Source: a virus. From it: a stretch of 37,133 bases of DNA. The stretch lies in IMG/VR virus record IMGVR_UViG_3300020281_001017, positions 1 through 37,133 of that record; one strand, written 5' to 3'. The position numbers and the translations under genes are program-made. Positions 30,097 to 36,802 of the stretch are shown here, piece by piece. Numbering within the stretch: position 1 is the first letter of the stretch; every line of letters starts with the position of its first letter. Under the pieces are notes generated by a model that was given only the letters and a program-made list of their open reading frames with translations, did no database searches and was not told the origin of the DNA.

Positions 30097-30436
30097 ACTC
30101 TTTGTCTATTTGTTCCTTTATATACTCCATCAACCAAGGGTTATCAACAAATACATTCATTAAACCATTAGTTAAAGTATTCACAATCTTTTCTTCTTTA
30201 TCAAACTTATCCATTGTCTGAACCATACCATATTGATAAACAATGCCGTGCATAACTTCGTGTAATAAAGTATTAGCACCGTGTAGTGTTTCAACATAAT
30301 CACCTCTCAAACCAATCTTACGATCATTATTAAAGAATTCACCAACTGCCTCTTCGGTAGTAGCAAATGATTCAGGCCAAATGTCGATATCATATTTTTG
30401 ATATCCAATTTTAATTTGATTTTTAATTTTACTCAT
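30068..30436 (-). CDS. HExxH zincin-like metallopeptidase, 122 aa
   Basis: The motif HEVMH at 59-63 (in NTLLHEVMHGIVYQYG) gives the zinc-binding and catalytic residues. The following FDKEEKIVNTLTNGLMNVFV (E81/E82) could provide the third ligand, as in gluzincins. The N-terminal part (YQKYDIDIWPESFATTEEAV) is a short beta domain. It is small for a protease, closer to Spr/Wss-type minimal zincins or phage/ICE ImmA-like families. The promoter is TTGACT-17-TATAAT directly upstream. It is expressed with bS21. The target is not known; a host or phage repressor is a possibility. Confidence 0.75.
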   Translation of the reverse strand: MSKIKNQIKIGYQKYDIDIWPESFATTEEAVGEFFNNDRKIGLRGDYVETLHGANTLLHEVMHGIVYQYGMVQTMDKFDKEEKIVNTLTNGLMNVFVDNPWLMEYIKEQIDKEYGKSSSQAE

Positions 30437-30442
30437 ATTATT

Positions 30443-30471
30443 ATTATACTAAATTTTTTATCATAAGTCAA
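30443..30471 (-). promoter_or_regulatory. Near-consensus sigma70 promoter of metallopeptidase/bS21 operon
   Basis: Minus-strand TTGACT (30466-30471) and TATAAT (30443-30448) have 17-bp spacing and are 7 bp from the ATG at 30436, the same geometry as the gp43 promoter. It follows a strong terminator hairpin (30487-30519). It is likely an early promoter using host RNA polymerase. Confidence 0.78.
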
Positions 30472-30486
30472 GCCTTAAATATAAAT

Positions 30487-30519
30487 CCGCACCCAATACC
30501 ATTACAATATTGGGTGCGG
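30487..30519 (-). terminator. Strong 12-bp hairpin after the CobS-like gene
   Basis: CCGCACCCAATA (30487-30498) and TATTGGGTGCGG (30508-30519) form a perfect 12-bp stem with a 9-base loop, about 20 bp past the stop of the AAA+ gene. A T-rich but broken stretch follows on the minus strand (ATTTATATTT). It is likely the terminator of the cobS-like transcript, separating it from the next promoter. Confidence 0.75.
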
Positions 30520-30538
30520 CAAGGACTATAATAGAATT

Positions 30539-31726
30539 TTAGAATTGGTTATTATCCACTTCTTCCTCACTATCATTGGATTCTTCTTCTAGTTCCTCTT
30601 GACCATAATTTGATACATCTTCCCCAGCATCAACTTTGGTATAGAGGTCTAAGAAACTTGCCTTAGTATCATCATCAAATCTATTGACACATAACTCAAT
30701 CGCCTTCATTTTATCTGAGAAGATAGAATAGGCCTCGATGATGTGGACTAATCGTCTAGTGGATATGATCTCATCAATGCCACCATCATAGTAGGTTTTT
30801 CTGATTACATCTGCCCAGGTCACTAGATTTTTAGCATACTCTGAAGCAGTTTTGTTTACTAAGTCTTTACTTTTAAGAACATTCTCTAGGATTCTATTCT
30901 CAATCTTTACAGTAGGATAACTTTGTTCAACTGTGATTGGGAATCTCTCAAGAAATGCCTCGTTAAGAACATTGGTACCGATAAACTTACCACTATCAGA
31001 ACCTTGCCCTTTAGTATTGGCAGTGGCAACAACTGTGAAACCATCTTTTGGTTTAACAAACTTGTTAATCTTTTTAACAAAGATACCGTTGCCTTCTAAG
31101 ATCGGTTGTAAACACATAATCTTATTTGAAGCAAGGTCAATCTCATCTAAGAGAAGAACAGCACCTCTTTCCATTGCCTCGATAACTGGCCCGTTCTGCC
31201 AGACTGTATCGCCATCACGCAATCTGTAACCACCGAGTAAGTCATCCTCATCGGTCTCAATCGTAATATTGACACGGATTAATTCTCTATTCAACTCGGC
31301 AGCAGCCTGGGTGACATTTAAAGTCTTACCATTACCAGATAAACCAGTAATGAATATTGGATAGAAACTTTTTGATTTTAATATTGACTTGATATCTTTG
31401 AAGTGACCCCAAGGTACAAACTCAGCAAATCTATTTGGCACAACTTTGCCTTCTAAACTTGATACTATATAAGCAGCCTTAGTTTCAATTTTGTCATTGA
31501 CATCAATTTTTGCAGGTTCAACAACTTCAGTTTTAACAGGTACTGAACCTTTGATTGGTAATTGATATTGACCTCTAGCGATTTTGTACTTATCATTTTT
31601 TAACCAAGACTGATTTTTATAACCATTCTCTTTTTGAAAAGTATTAATATCATTTCTAGAGACTACATCAGTACCGAGAGCAGAATACATAGCCTCGGCA
31701 AACTGTTTTTGAGATTTATTTAACAT
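30539..31726 (-). CDS. cobS: CobS/MoxR-type AAA+ ATPase, 395 aa
   Basis: The N-terminal ~57 residues (MLNKSQKQFAEAMYSALGTD ... ARGQYQLP) form a small helical domain also present as a separate protein (31879-32127). The AAA+ core has Walker A GLSGNGKT at 128-135, TIETDEDDLLGGYRLRDGDT, Walker B AVLLLDEIDLASN near 189-201, VVATANTKGQGSDSGKFIGT (sensor 1), LERFPITVEQSYP and the arginine/sensor-2 region STRRLVHI. It matches the CobS-like proteins common in T4-like marine phages, often called 'porphyrin biosynthetic protein CobS'. Real cobalt chelation is unlikely here; a MoxR-type ATPase acting with the VWA partner is more probable. The C-terminal tail is acidic and disordered. Confidence 0.88.
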   Translation of the reverse strand: MLNKSQKQFAEAMYSALGTDVVSRNDINTFQKENGYKNQSWLKNDKYKIARGQYQLPIKGSVPVKTEVVEPAKIDVNDKIETKAAYIVSSLEGKVVPNRFAEFVPWGHFKDIKSILKSKSFYPIFITGLSGNGKTLNVTQAAAELNRELIRVNITIETDEDDLLGGYRLRDGDTVWQNGPVIEAMERGAVLLLDEIDLASNKIMCLQPILEGNGIFVKKINKFVKPKDGFTVVATANTKGQGSDSGKFIGTNVLNEAFLERFPITVEQSYPTVKIENRILENVLKSKDLVNKTASEYAKNLVTWADVIRKTYYDGGIDEIISTRRLVHIIEAYSIFSDKMKAIELCVNRFDDDTKASFLDLYTKVDAGEDVSNYGQEELEEESNDSEEEVDNNQF

Positions 31727-31756
31727 ATCTAAATAGTCCTTTCTTTTTGATATACT

Positions 31757-31880
31757 ATTATGCTACTATATTTTTCACATAAAAACAAGCAAATAATGGT
31801 ATATTCCTCGTTATATTACAATAACTTACCATTATTCTAAGGGTGTTGCAAAAATACAACACCCTATTATCGTTGAAATT
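31757..31880. repeat. Duplicated intergenic module, copy 1 (upstream of cobS-like gene)
   Basis: This shares a colinear series of blocks with 34426-34559: ATTATGCTACTA, AAAAACAAGC 24 bp further, AATGG (+14), TATTCC (+21), ATAACTTA (shifted by 11 bp), hairpin with loop CAAAAATA 20 bp later, and TTGAAATT. The hairpin GGGTGTTG/CAACACCC (31841-31848, 31857-31864) has an 8-bp stem and could terminate the upstream 82-aa gene. The rest contains a promoter-like GCTTGTTTTT...TAGCATAAT on the minus strand. Confidence 0.75.
31841..31864 (-). terminator. Terminator-like hairpin between the 82-aa gene and cobS-like gene
   Basis: GGGTGTTG and CAACACCC form a perfect 8-bp stem with an A/T-rich 8-base loop, 15 bp after the stop of the 82-aa gene. 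It is part of the duplicated module. The homologous hairpin upstream of the CobT-like gene has kept its stem by compensating changes (AAAAGTGT/ACACTTTT). Confidence 0.65.
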
Positions 31881-32127
31881 AGTCAACATTTTCAACTGTT
31901 TCAACTGATTCGGCAGATGCTTCTGCTTCTGCAAAAGTCTCTTCCAAAGTAGGGAGTCTATATTCGCCTCTACCTACTCTATACTGATGGTCTTTCATTA
32001 ACCATGCAGGTTTCTTAACGCCAGTTTTGACGCCAAGGTCGATAATGCCTTGTCTAGTAATTGTACCAGTATAACCATTATCATTAGCAGTCTTTACGAA
32101 TGCCTTTTGGTTTTTATCTAGGTTCAT
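31879..32127 (-). CDS. Stand-alone copy of the CobS-like N-terminal domain, 82 aa
   Basis: Residues 2-60 (LDKNQKAFVKTANDNGYTGT, ITRQGIIDLGVKTGVKKPAW, HQYRVGRGEYRLP) align with residues 2-57 of the neighbouring AAA+ protein, sharing the LxKxQKxF, Rxx-I and the W-L...K-x-x-YxxxRGxYxLP ends. The remaining 22 residues are acidic (EAEASAESVETVE). It looks like a duplicated adaptor or substrate-binding domain. It lies between the AAA+ and VWA genes, 13 bp downstream of the latter. It could compete with, or bridge, the ATPase and its partner. Confidence 0.8.
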   Translation of the reverse strand: MNLDKNQKAFVKTANDNGYTGTITRQGIIDLGVKTGVKKPAWLMKDHQYRVGRGEYRLPTLEETFAEAEASAESVETVENVD

Positions 32128-32140
32128 TTTATTGTTCCCT

Positions 32141-34420
32141 TTAGGCGACTAGTTTTATGAAACGGTTAAGTACGAAACGACTTTGTAAAGAACCAGTTCT
32201 GGATTTAGCAAAGAGTCTTTTCAACTCACCCGTTTTAGCATTTTCTGATGGGGTCGCCATAGCCTCATCGGAAACTTTCATTGATTGTGAAGCAATCGTA
32301 TAGTGTTCATCATAAGCAGTATTATGTTTACCTCTCTCGGTAACAATACACTTATTCTTTTTCCACTCTTGTTGCAAATTCTGTCTAACTTTCTCGGACA
32401 TATCAAGATAACCTCTATCGTCAACTTTGCCGTGTGTCTCTTGGTGTTGCCACATATCAACACCTTTTCTACTTTGAATATAGAAGCCAACAACTTTTGT
32501 GCCAGTTTCATATCTCAAATTCTCAATAAGATTCTTGGTGAATGATCTACTTGAATTAGACTTGTATTGTCTTTTATTTTTTCTACTCACAAAATAAGTA
32601 TTGACACCGTGACCGCCGTAAACATCCCAATCTTTACTAATAATATCTGGTTCATATCTTACACAACCACTATCTGAATACCCGTCAGTCAATATAATAG
32701 TATTCATTTTATCAATATTGTATTTTGAAATAAACTCAGGAACTAAAGTATGAAAAGCAATAAGAGCGTCATTCAATGGAGTTGATGACATATGGTAACT
32801 TGCAGGATAACTTATATCATCCCAAATATCTCTACCATCAAATCGTCTGCCTCTATTACCAATTGAATTAGCAAGAGCATAAAGATTGAATAAATTAGTT
32901 TCGTAATCTTTGTTATTCATTCTAGATGATGACCAGTTTATCAATCTGAAATCACCATCAATTCTTGTATCGCCTAATTTGTATTTAACATCACTATCTT
33001 TAAATTCTCTATGATATCTACGGCCTTCAGAATTATTAGTAAAAGCATAAACTTCATAAGGCACATTGATTTTTCTACAAAACATAGTTAAGTTAATTAA
33101 TTGTTCAACTGTCGGTAAAATTTTATCGTGCATAGAACCTGACCAGTCTAACAATAACATCAAACCGTGGTTCTTGCCATCAGGTATAATTGTTAATCTT
33201 TTGAATACATCATCAGCATATTTGTATGAATGTAATTTAAGAGGATCAATAACGCCAGTCTTGTCTGAAGAAGCACGAGCATATAAAGCAGCAGATTTTT
33301 TCTGTTCAAATTCTTTAACTAAATACATAACAGTTTTAAGTGATCTTTTAGAAAACTTTTTGTATTCATTTTTAGCAGCAACGAATGATTCTTTAGAAGT
33401 CTCAGCGTTAATATAATAACGAGAACCGTTTGCAAGCATATCAGCCCAATGTTTATTAAAATGTTTGATCACATCTTTATAATCAACAATAATATCTTTA
33501 TGGTTAAACTTGTGTAAATAAGCATACTGATTATTTTTAGCCTGTTTATCAACAATGGTATCTCTCATTGATTCCCAGTTTCTGTCAGTTTCAGAAATTG
33601 CCTGATCTAAGTCGTCTGATTTACCAGCGACACCAGTAGAAACCGGGTTCTCATTTTTTTCTTCTTCTTCTTTTTTATTATTTGTAGTAGCGTCACCTTC
33701 TTCATTTGATTCTTCATCTGATTCTTCATTTGACTTTGAGGCAACTTCTTCTATATTTTGTTTTTCTTCATCTGTAAGATCATCAGGATTAACTTCTTCA
33801 AAGTTGTGGTCATCAAAATTAATTTCTTGATCTCTACCTTTTTCTTCTCTTTCAGCATTACAATATTTTTGCAACAATTTAGAAACTTTAATTACATCCT
33901 CAGGAGTTTCTAATTCTTCGATCATCTTAACAAATTTCATTTCTTCATTTGTGAATTGTACATTTGAAGAAATATGAGAAGATTTAAAATGAATATTCAA
34001 TCTATCAATTAAAAGATAATCGTTGATGTCTTTATCAACTGTGCCAAAGAAGTTTTTGGCAATTAATTCTTTATAGCCACGAATGAATGATTGTCTTAAA
34101 CCATTATATCGTCTCTTAATAAGTTTTTCAATACGAGCATCCTCAACAACATTTACGATTGAGTGATTAATTTTTTGTTTATGTGCCTTAGTCAATAATG
34201 ACACTGGCGTATATAAAGCGTGACCAACTTCGTGTGCAACAAATAAATCGGTGACTGGTTCAGATAAGTCTTTTTTCCAGATAGGTAATGTTAAGATACG
34301 ATTCTTAACATCAAAAGAAGCAGTGGCAGTCTTTTTATATTGAACCTCTAGACTTTCTGTAGCAAGAAGGTTCGCAAGATACGACTTTGATTCTTTGTTG
34401 ACAATATATTTCTGTCTCAT
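32141..34420 (-). CDS. CobT-like metallopeptidase-VWA protein, 759 aa
   Basis: Residues 60-100 hold a zincin motif HEVGH at 63-67 (FVAHEVGHALYTP) with NVVEDARIEKLIKRRYNG as the third-ligand helix. An acidic low-complexity linker (about 215-265, EESDEESNEEGD) follows. The C-terminal ~350 residues form a VWA domain with MIDAS LLLDWSGSM, the second motif STPLNDALIAFHTL and TIILTDGYSDSG. This is the usual CobT-like partner of CobS-like ATPases in marine T4-like phages. Known chelatase and MoxR-VWA pairs remodel a substrate with ATP; here the extra HExxH suggests a regulated protease. The start has the duplicated module upstream and ends 13 bp before the 82-aa gene. Confidence 0.85.
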   Translation of the reverse strand: MRQKYIVNKESKSYLANLLATESLEVQYKKTATASFDVKNRILTLPIWKKDLSEPVTDLFVAHEVGHALYTPVSLLTKAHKQKINHSIVNVVEDARIEKLIKRRYNGLRQSFIRGYKELIAKNFFGTVDKDINDYLLIDRLNIHFKSSHISSNVQFTNEEMKFVKMIEELETPEDVIKVSKLLQKYCNAEREEKGRDQEINFDDHNFEEVNPDDLTDEEKQNIEEVASKSNEESDEESNEEGDATTNNKKEEEEKNENPVSTGVAGKSDDLDQAISETDRNWESMRDTIVDKQAKNNQYAYLHKFNHKDIIVDYKDVIKHFNKHWADMLANGSRYYINAETSKESFVAAKNEYKKFSKRSLKTVMYLVKEFEQKKSAALYARASSDKTGVIDPLKLHSYKYADDVFKRLTIIPDGKNHGLMLLLDWSGSMHDKILPTVEQLINLTMFCRKINVPYEVYAFTNNSEGRRYHREFKDSDVKYKLGDTRIDGDFRLINWSSSRMNNKDYETNLFNLYALANSIGNRGRRFDGRDIWDDISYPASYHMSSTPLNDALIAFHTLVPEFISKYNIDKMNTIILTDGYSDSGCVRYEPDIISKDWDVYGGHGVNTYFVSRKNKRQYKSNSSRSFTKNLIENLRYETGTKVVGFYIQSRKGVDMWQHQETHGKVDDRGYLDMSEKVRQNLQQEWKKNKCIVTERGKHNTAYDEHYTIASQSMKVSDEAMATPSENAKTGELKRLFAKSRTGSLQSRFVLNRFIKLVA

Positions 34421-34425
34421 ATGTC

Positions 34426-34559
34426 ATTATGCTACTACATATTGGTATCAAAAACAAGCGAAAAATGGATTATTCCGCTATTTTTAATCGTTTAAAATCA
34501 ATAACTTAGACGATAATCTCAAAAGTGTTGCAAAAATATCACACTTTTTACTTGAAATT
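34426..34559. repeat. Duplicated intergenic module, copy 2, at the divergent cobT/hsp20 junction
   Basis: It is the homologue of 31757-31880, with the same ordered blocks and an 11-bp indel. It lies between the CobT-like gene (minus) and hsp20 (plus). Its hairpin is 34521-34528 with 34541-34548. Its end, TTGAAA (34552-34557), serves as a possible -35 for hsp20. Confidence 0.75.
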
Positions 34560-34583
34560 TTAAGAAAAATACTTATATATAAT
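34552..34583 (+). promoter_or_regulatory. Sigma70-like promoter of hsp20
   Basis: TTGAAA (34552-34557) is followed by TATATA (34574-34579, 16-bp spacing) and an overlapping TATAAT (34578-34583, 20-bp spacing). The predicted leader to ATG 34642 is about 50 bases and includes an imperfect GACGCCGATTCGGGTC palindrome. No late box is present on this strand. Confidence 0.55.
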
Positions 34584-34641
34584 AGTATCAGACGCCGATT
34601 CGGGTCTGTATTATAACTCGCTTTTGGAAAGGAGAACTACA

Positions 34642-35079
34642 ATGAACAAAAGCCTATCATTTTGGTCTGATTTCAGACCTCACACAATAGGGTTCGATAC
34701 CATATTCGACAATCTCGACTATCTAAGAACCGTACCAAACAACAATTATCCCCCTTACAATATCAGAAAGATTGATGATGAACATTGGTCAATAGATGTT
34801 GCATTGGCAGGATTCAGTAAAGATGACATAGAAGTTGAGCATAAACCAGATGAGAACTCACTAATCATTAAATCTGTTATGTCTAAAGATGAGAAGGAAG
34901 TTGAAGATAATGACGGCCTTCTTTATAGAGGAATATCTAAACGCCAATTTACTAGATCGTTTAGTATTGCGGATGATGTAATTGTTAAGGGTGCCAAACT
35001 AGATAATGGTATGTTATCAGTAGAACTCGAAAGAGTCATACCTGAAGAAAAGAAACCCAAAATCATCAAAATAGACTAA
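34642..35079 (+). CDS. hsp20: Small heat shock protein Hsp20 (alpha-crystallin type), 145 aa
   Basis: The start at ATG 34642 has AAAGGAG eight bases upstream, so the in-frame TTG at 34624 is not needed. The alpha-crystallin domain runs from about 40 to 140: PYNIRKIDDEHWSIDVALAG, FSKDDIEVEHKPDENSLIIK, YRGISKRQFTRSFSIADDVI and GAKLDNGMLSVELERVIPEE. The conserved G-x-L (NGMLSVEL) motif is present. The C-terminal KPKIIKID contains an I-x-I-like pattern (IIKI). It is an ATP-independent holdase, as in many T4-like marine phages. It is the only plus-strand gene, transcribed divergently from the CobT-like gene, with a bidirectional terminator after it. Confidence 0.93.
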   Translation: MNKSLSFWSDFRPHTIGFDTIFDNLDYLRTVPNNNYPPYNIRKIDDEHWSIDVALAGFSKDDIEVEHKPDENSLIIKSVMSKDEKEVEDNDGLLYRGISKRQFTRSFSIADDVIVKGAKLDNGMLSVELERVIPEEKKPKIIKID

Positions 35080-35085
35080 AATAAC

Positions 35086-35122
35086 CGCCCTAGGATCACC
35101 GAGGATGGTGGTTTCTAGGGCG
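35086..35122. terminator. Bidirectional terminator between convergent hsp20 and minus-strand operon
   Basis: CGCCCTAG (35086-35093) pairs with CTAGGGCG (35115-35122), and inside it CACC pairs with GGTG (35097-35100 with 35107-35110), giving a long two-part stem. Hsp20 stops 6 bp before it; the opposing small membrane protein gene ends inside it. Confidence 0.75.
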
Positions 35123-35287
35123 TCTAGTATATAAGTACCCCCCTATTTTTACCAATATCAACACAATCCAGACACAAATAAATTCTTGAGTTATCATACC
35201 ATCTTCTTTAATAAACTCACCAAATATAGCAACAGCATACATACTGACAACAAATGCCAATATTGGACTTGTTAGTACAAAGAACAT
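35096..35287 (-). CDS. Small two-helix membrane protein, 63 aa
   Basis: Two hydrophobic helices are visible: FFVLTSPILAFVVSMYAVAI (near 2-21) and EFICVWIVLILVKIGGYLYT (near 35-54), with a basic end. The ATG overlaps the stop of the methyltransferase (TAATG), supporting a real coupled gene. The last residues are encoded by the terminator hairpin. No family is recognised. It may be holin-like by size, but no lysis genes are adjacent. Confidence 0.6.
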   Translation of the reverse strand: MFFVLTSPILAFVVSMYAVAIFGEFIKEDGMITQEFICVWIVLILVKIGGYLYTRRPRNHHPR

Positions 35288-36384
35288 TATTTTTGAAATA
35301 TAAAGGTAGGTTCAAACTTGCGACCAGAGATATTTGGTCTTTCATATCGACCCATATATCTCTGAGTTTGTTTCTTTTTTGCAACACCATCAAGTGTTGA
35401 TGTATCACTACCACCTTGTTGAGTAGACAACGATAACCACCAAGTATCAGTATGTTTAAACCCTACCTCTATGGCAAGGTCTACTGTATCTTCCTCAAAG
35501 GTCTTATACTGTTTCGTATTGGCAACATTGAGTGCAAGAAACTTACCTGGCTTCAATCCGTGATATGCATTAGCAATAGTCTTTTTAAGAAACTCTATTT
35601 TCCATAAGTCTGAATTATCAAACTTAATACTTGACTGTTCTGGTTCATCGCCATATGCTTCCCAACCAAAGTAAGGTGGACTTGTAAATACAAAATCTAA
35701 ACTATCTTCTTTTGGTATGTAAGTCTCACTACCTTGTCTTAGTAATGTGTATGATCTATAACTATGGCCATAATCTTCTAGTATCTGTTCTAAACCTTCG
35801 TATGTAGGTATACAAGGATCAGTACCTATATAATTTACACCAGCACATATCGCACCTAATAATCTACCACCATAACCCATACTTGGATCCCATACTGTGC
35901 CTGCTTCTGTGCCTTCTAGTGGACTTTCTTTATCAACGAATACATCATATAAGGCCGCAGCTGCAGTAGGTCTAAAGTTAGATACCATTTGAGTACCTGT
36001 ATATCTTCTTAACATAGACCTCATATCTGAGTCTGTTATTTGATGAGCCGCCTTTTGTTTAAAGAATGTGCCAGTAAGTATCTTATTGATACCTTTCTTT
36101 AGGTGTTCTTCATCATTCCATATCTCTACTGGTGTTCTCATTTTACCACACTTAATACCCCAAGCGTGTTCCATATACGACCAGGCAAGATTAAGACCGT
36201 GTGCTGATTGACCTATGACCTTATTCTTTCTATCTATTAATGTGTCTCTTTTGAAATTGTATAACTGATTAAATGTATCGTCTCGCCATTTTCTATCAGT
36301 AGGGTAGAAAGGAAAACCTTTATTGATGATTGTATTATATGCTTCGTCTAATACTTTGTTTTCGTCTTTATCAATTACTATCAT
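35287..36384 (-). CDS. DNA methyltransferase, SPPY type, second paralogue, 365 aa
   Basis: I use ATG 36384, which overlaps the GNAT stop by 14 bp; an in-frame GTG at 36432 would extend it into the GNAT gene. The SAM motif WDPSMGYGGRLLGAICAG is followed by YIGTDPCIPTYEGLEQIL, the catalytic TSPPYFGWEAYG, and LKPGKFLALNVANTK. The domain order (N-terminal recognition part, then SAM motif, then SPPY) is that of the methyltransferase at 17483-18772, and both share a 'T/A-P-x-E-x-W' segment (RTPVEIWND; RAPLEVWQN), so they are divergent paralogues. It probably has a different recognition sequence. Adenine or N4-cytosine methylation is expected. Confidence 0.85.
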   Translation of the reverse strand: MIVIDKDENKVLDEAYNTIINKGFPFYPTDRKWRDDTFNQLYNFKRDTLIDRKNKVIGQSAHGLNLAWSYMEHAWGIKCGKMRTPVEIWNDEEHLKKGINKILTGTFFKQKAAHQITDSDMRSMLRRYTGTQMVSNFRPTAAAALYDVFVDKESPLEGTEAGTVWDPSMGYGGRLLGAICAGVNYIGTDPCIPTYEGLEQILEDYGHSYRSYTLLRQGSETYIPKEDSLDFVFTSPPYFGWEAYGDEPEQSSIKFDNSDLWKIEFLKKTIANAYHGLKPGKFLALNVANTKQYKTFEEDTVDLAIEVGFKHTDTWWLSLSTQQGGSDTSTLDGVAKKKQTQRYMGRYERPNISGRKFEPTFIFQK

Positions 36385-36802
36385 ATAAATAAATATCGCC
36401 TGGTATTGTTCCTTTTGACCAAGAGGTATCACCTATTTTTAACATACCATTCTTTTCATAAAATCTTTTAGCAATATCATTCTCACTTCTCACACTCAAG
36501 AAAACTCTAGTGTTAATATGTTTAAAAAATTTATGTAGAACTTCTTTGGCAGAACCATTTCTATTCTTCGCAACTATCTGGTGTAGAATACAGTCGCCTG
36601 GTTGTGCTAATATCTCCTCGCTGAGTCTTTGTTTTCTTTTGTATATATTATACACTATAACAACATCCTGGTCAAGAACTACTTGGCCTTTGGCAATATT
36701 TCTTTTTAAGTAGTCTGTTCTTATATGTGGAAAGTATTTCTTATTATTCTTAAATATATTCCAAACTGTATCAAAATCATTATCTTTGGCGTGATTTAGC
36801 AT
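36371..36802 (-). CDS. GNAT-family N-acetyltransferase-like protein, 143 aa
   Basis: The end of the chain shows the GNAT fold signature: LHQIVAKNRNGSAKEVLHKF (acetyl-CoA pyrophosphate loop region), VRSENDIAKRFYEKNGMLKI (motif B helix, with A-x-x-FYEKNGM) and a terminal strand. The N-terminal half is less typical. It has no visible substrate-specific motif. Between a methyltransferase (overlap 14 bp) and a 2OG-hydroxylase-like gene (overlap 7 bp), it could modify a protein or a small molecule. In marine T4-like phages such GNATs occur beside DNA methyltransferases. Confidence 0.75.
   Translation of the reverse strand: MLNHAKDNDFDTVWNIFKNNKKYFPHIRTDYLKRNIAKGQVVLDQDVVIVYNIYKRKQRLSEEILAQPGDCILHQIVAKNRNGSAKEVLHKFFKHINTRVFLSVRSENDIAKRFYEKNGMLKIGDTSWSKGTIPGDIYLYDSN

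Noticed and set aside
30539-34420. Cobalamin (cobaltochelatase) biosynthesis function for the CobS/CobT-like pair
   Set aside because: No other cobalamin genes or CobN are seen, the VWA protein carries an HExxH protease-like site, and the ATPase is a general MoxR type. The names are kept only as family labels.
36384-36391. TATAAATA on the plus strand
   Set aside because: It lies inside minus-strand coding sequence with no plus-strand gene downstream; expected by chance in AT-rich DNA.
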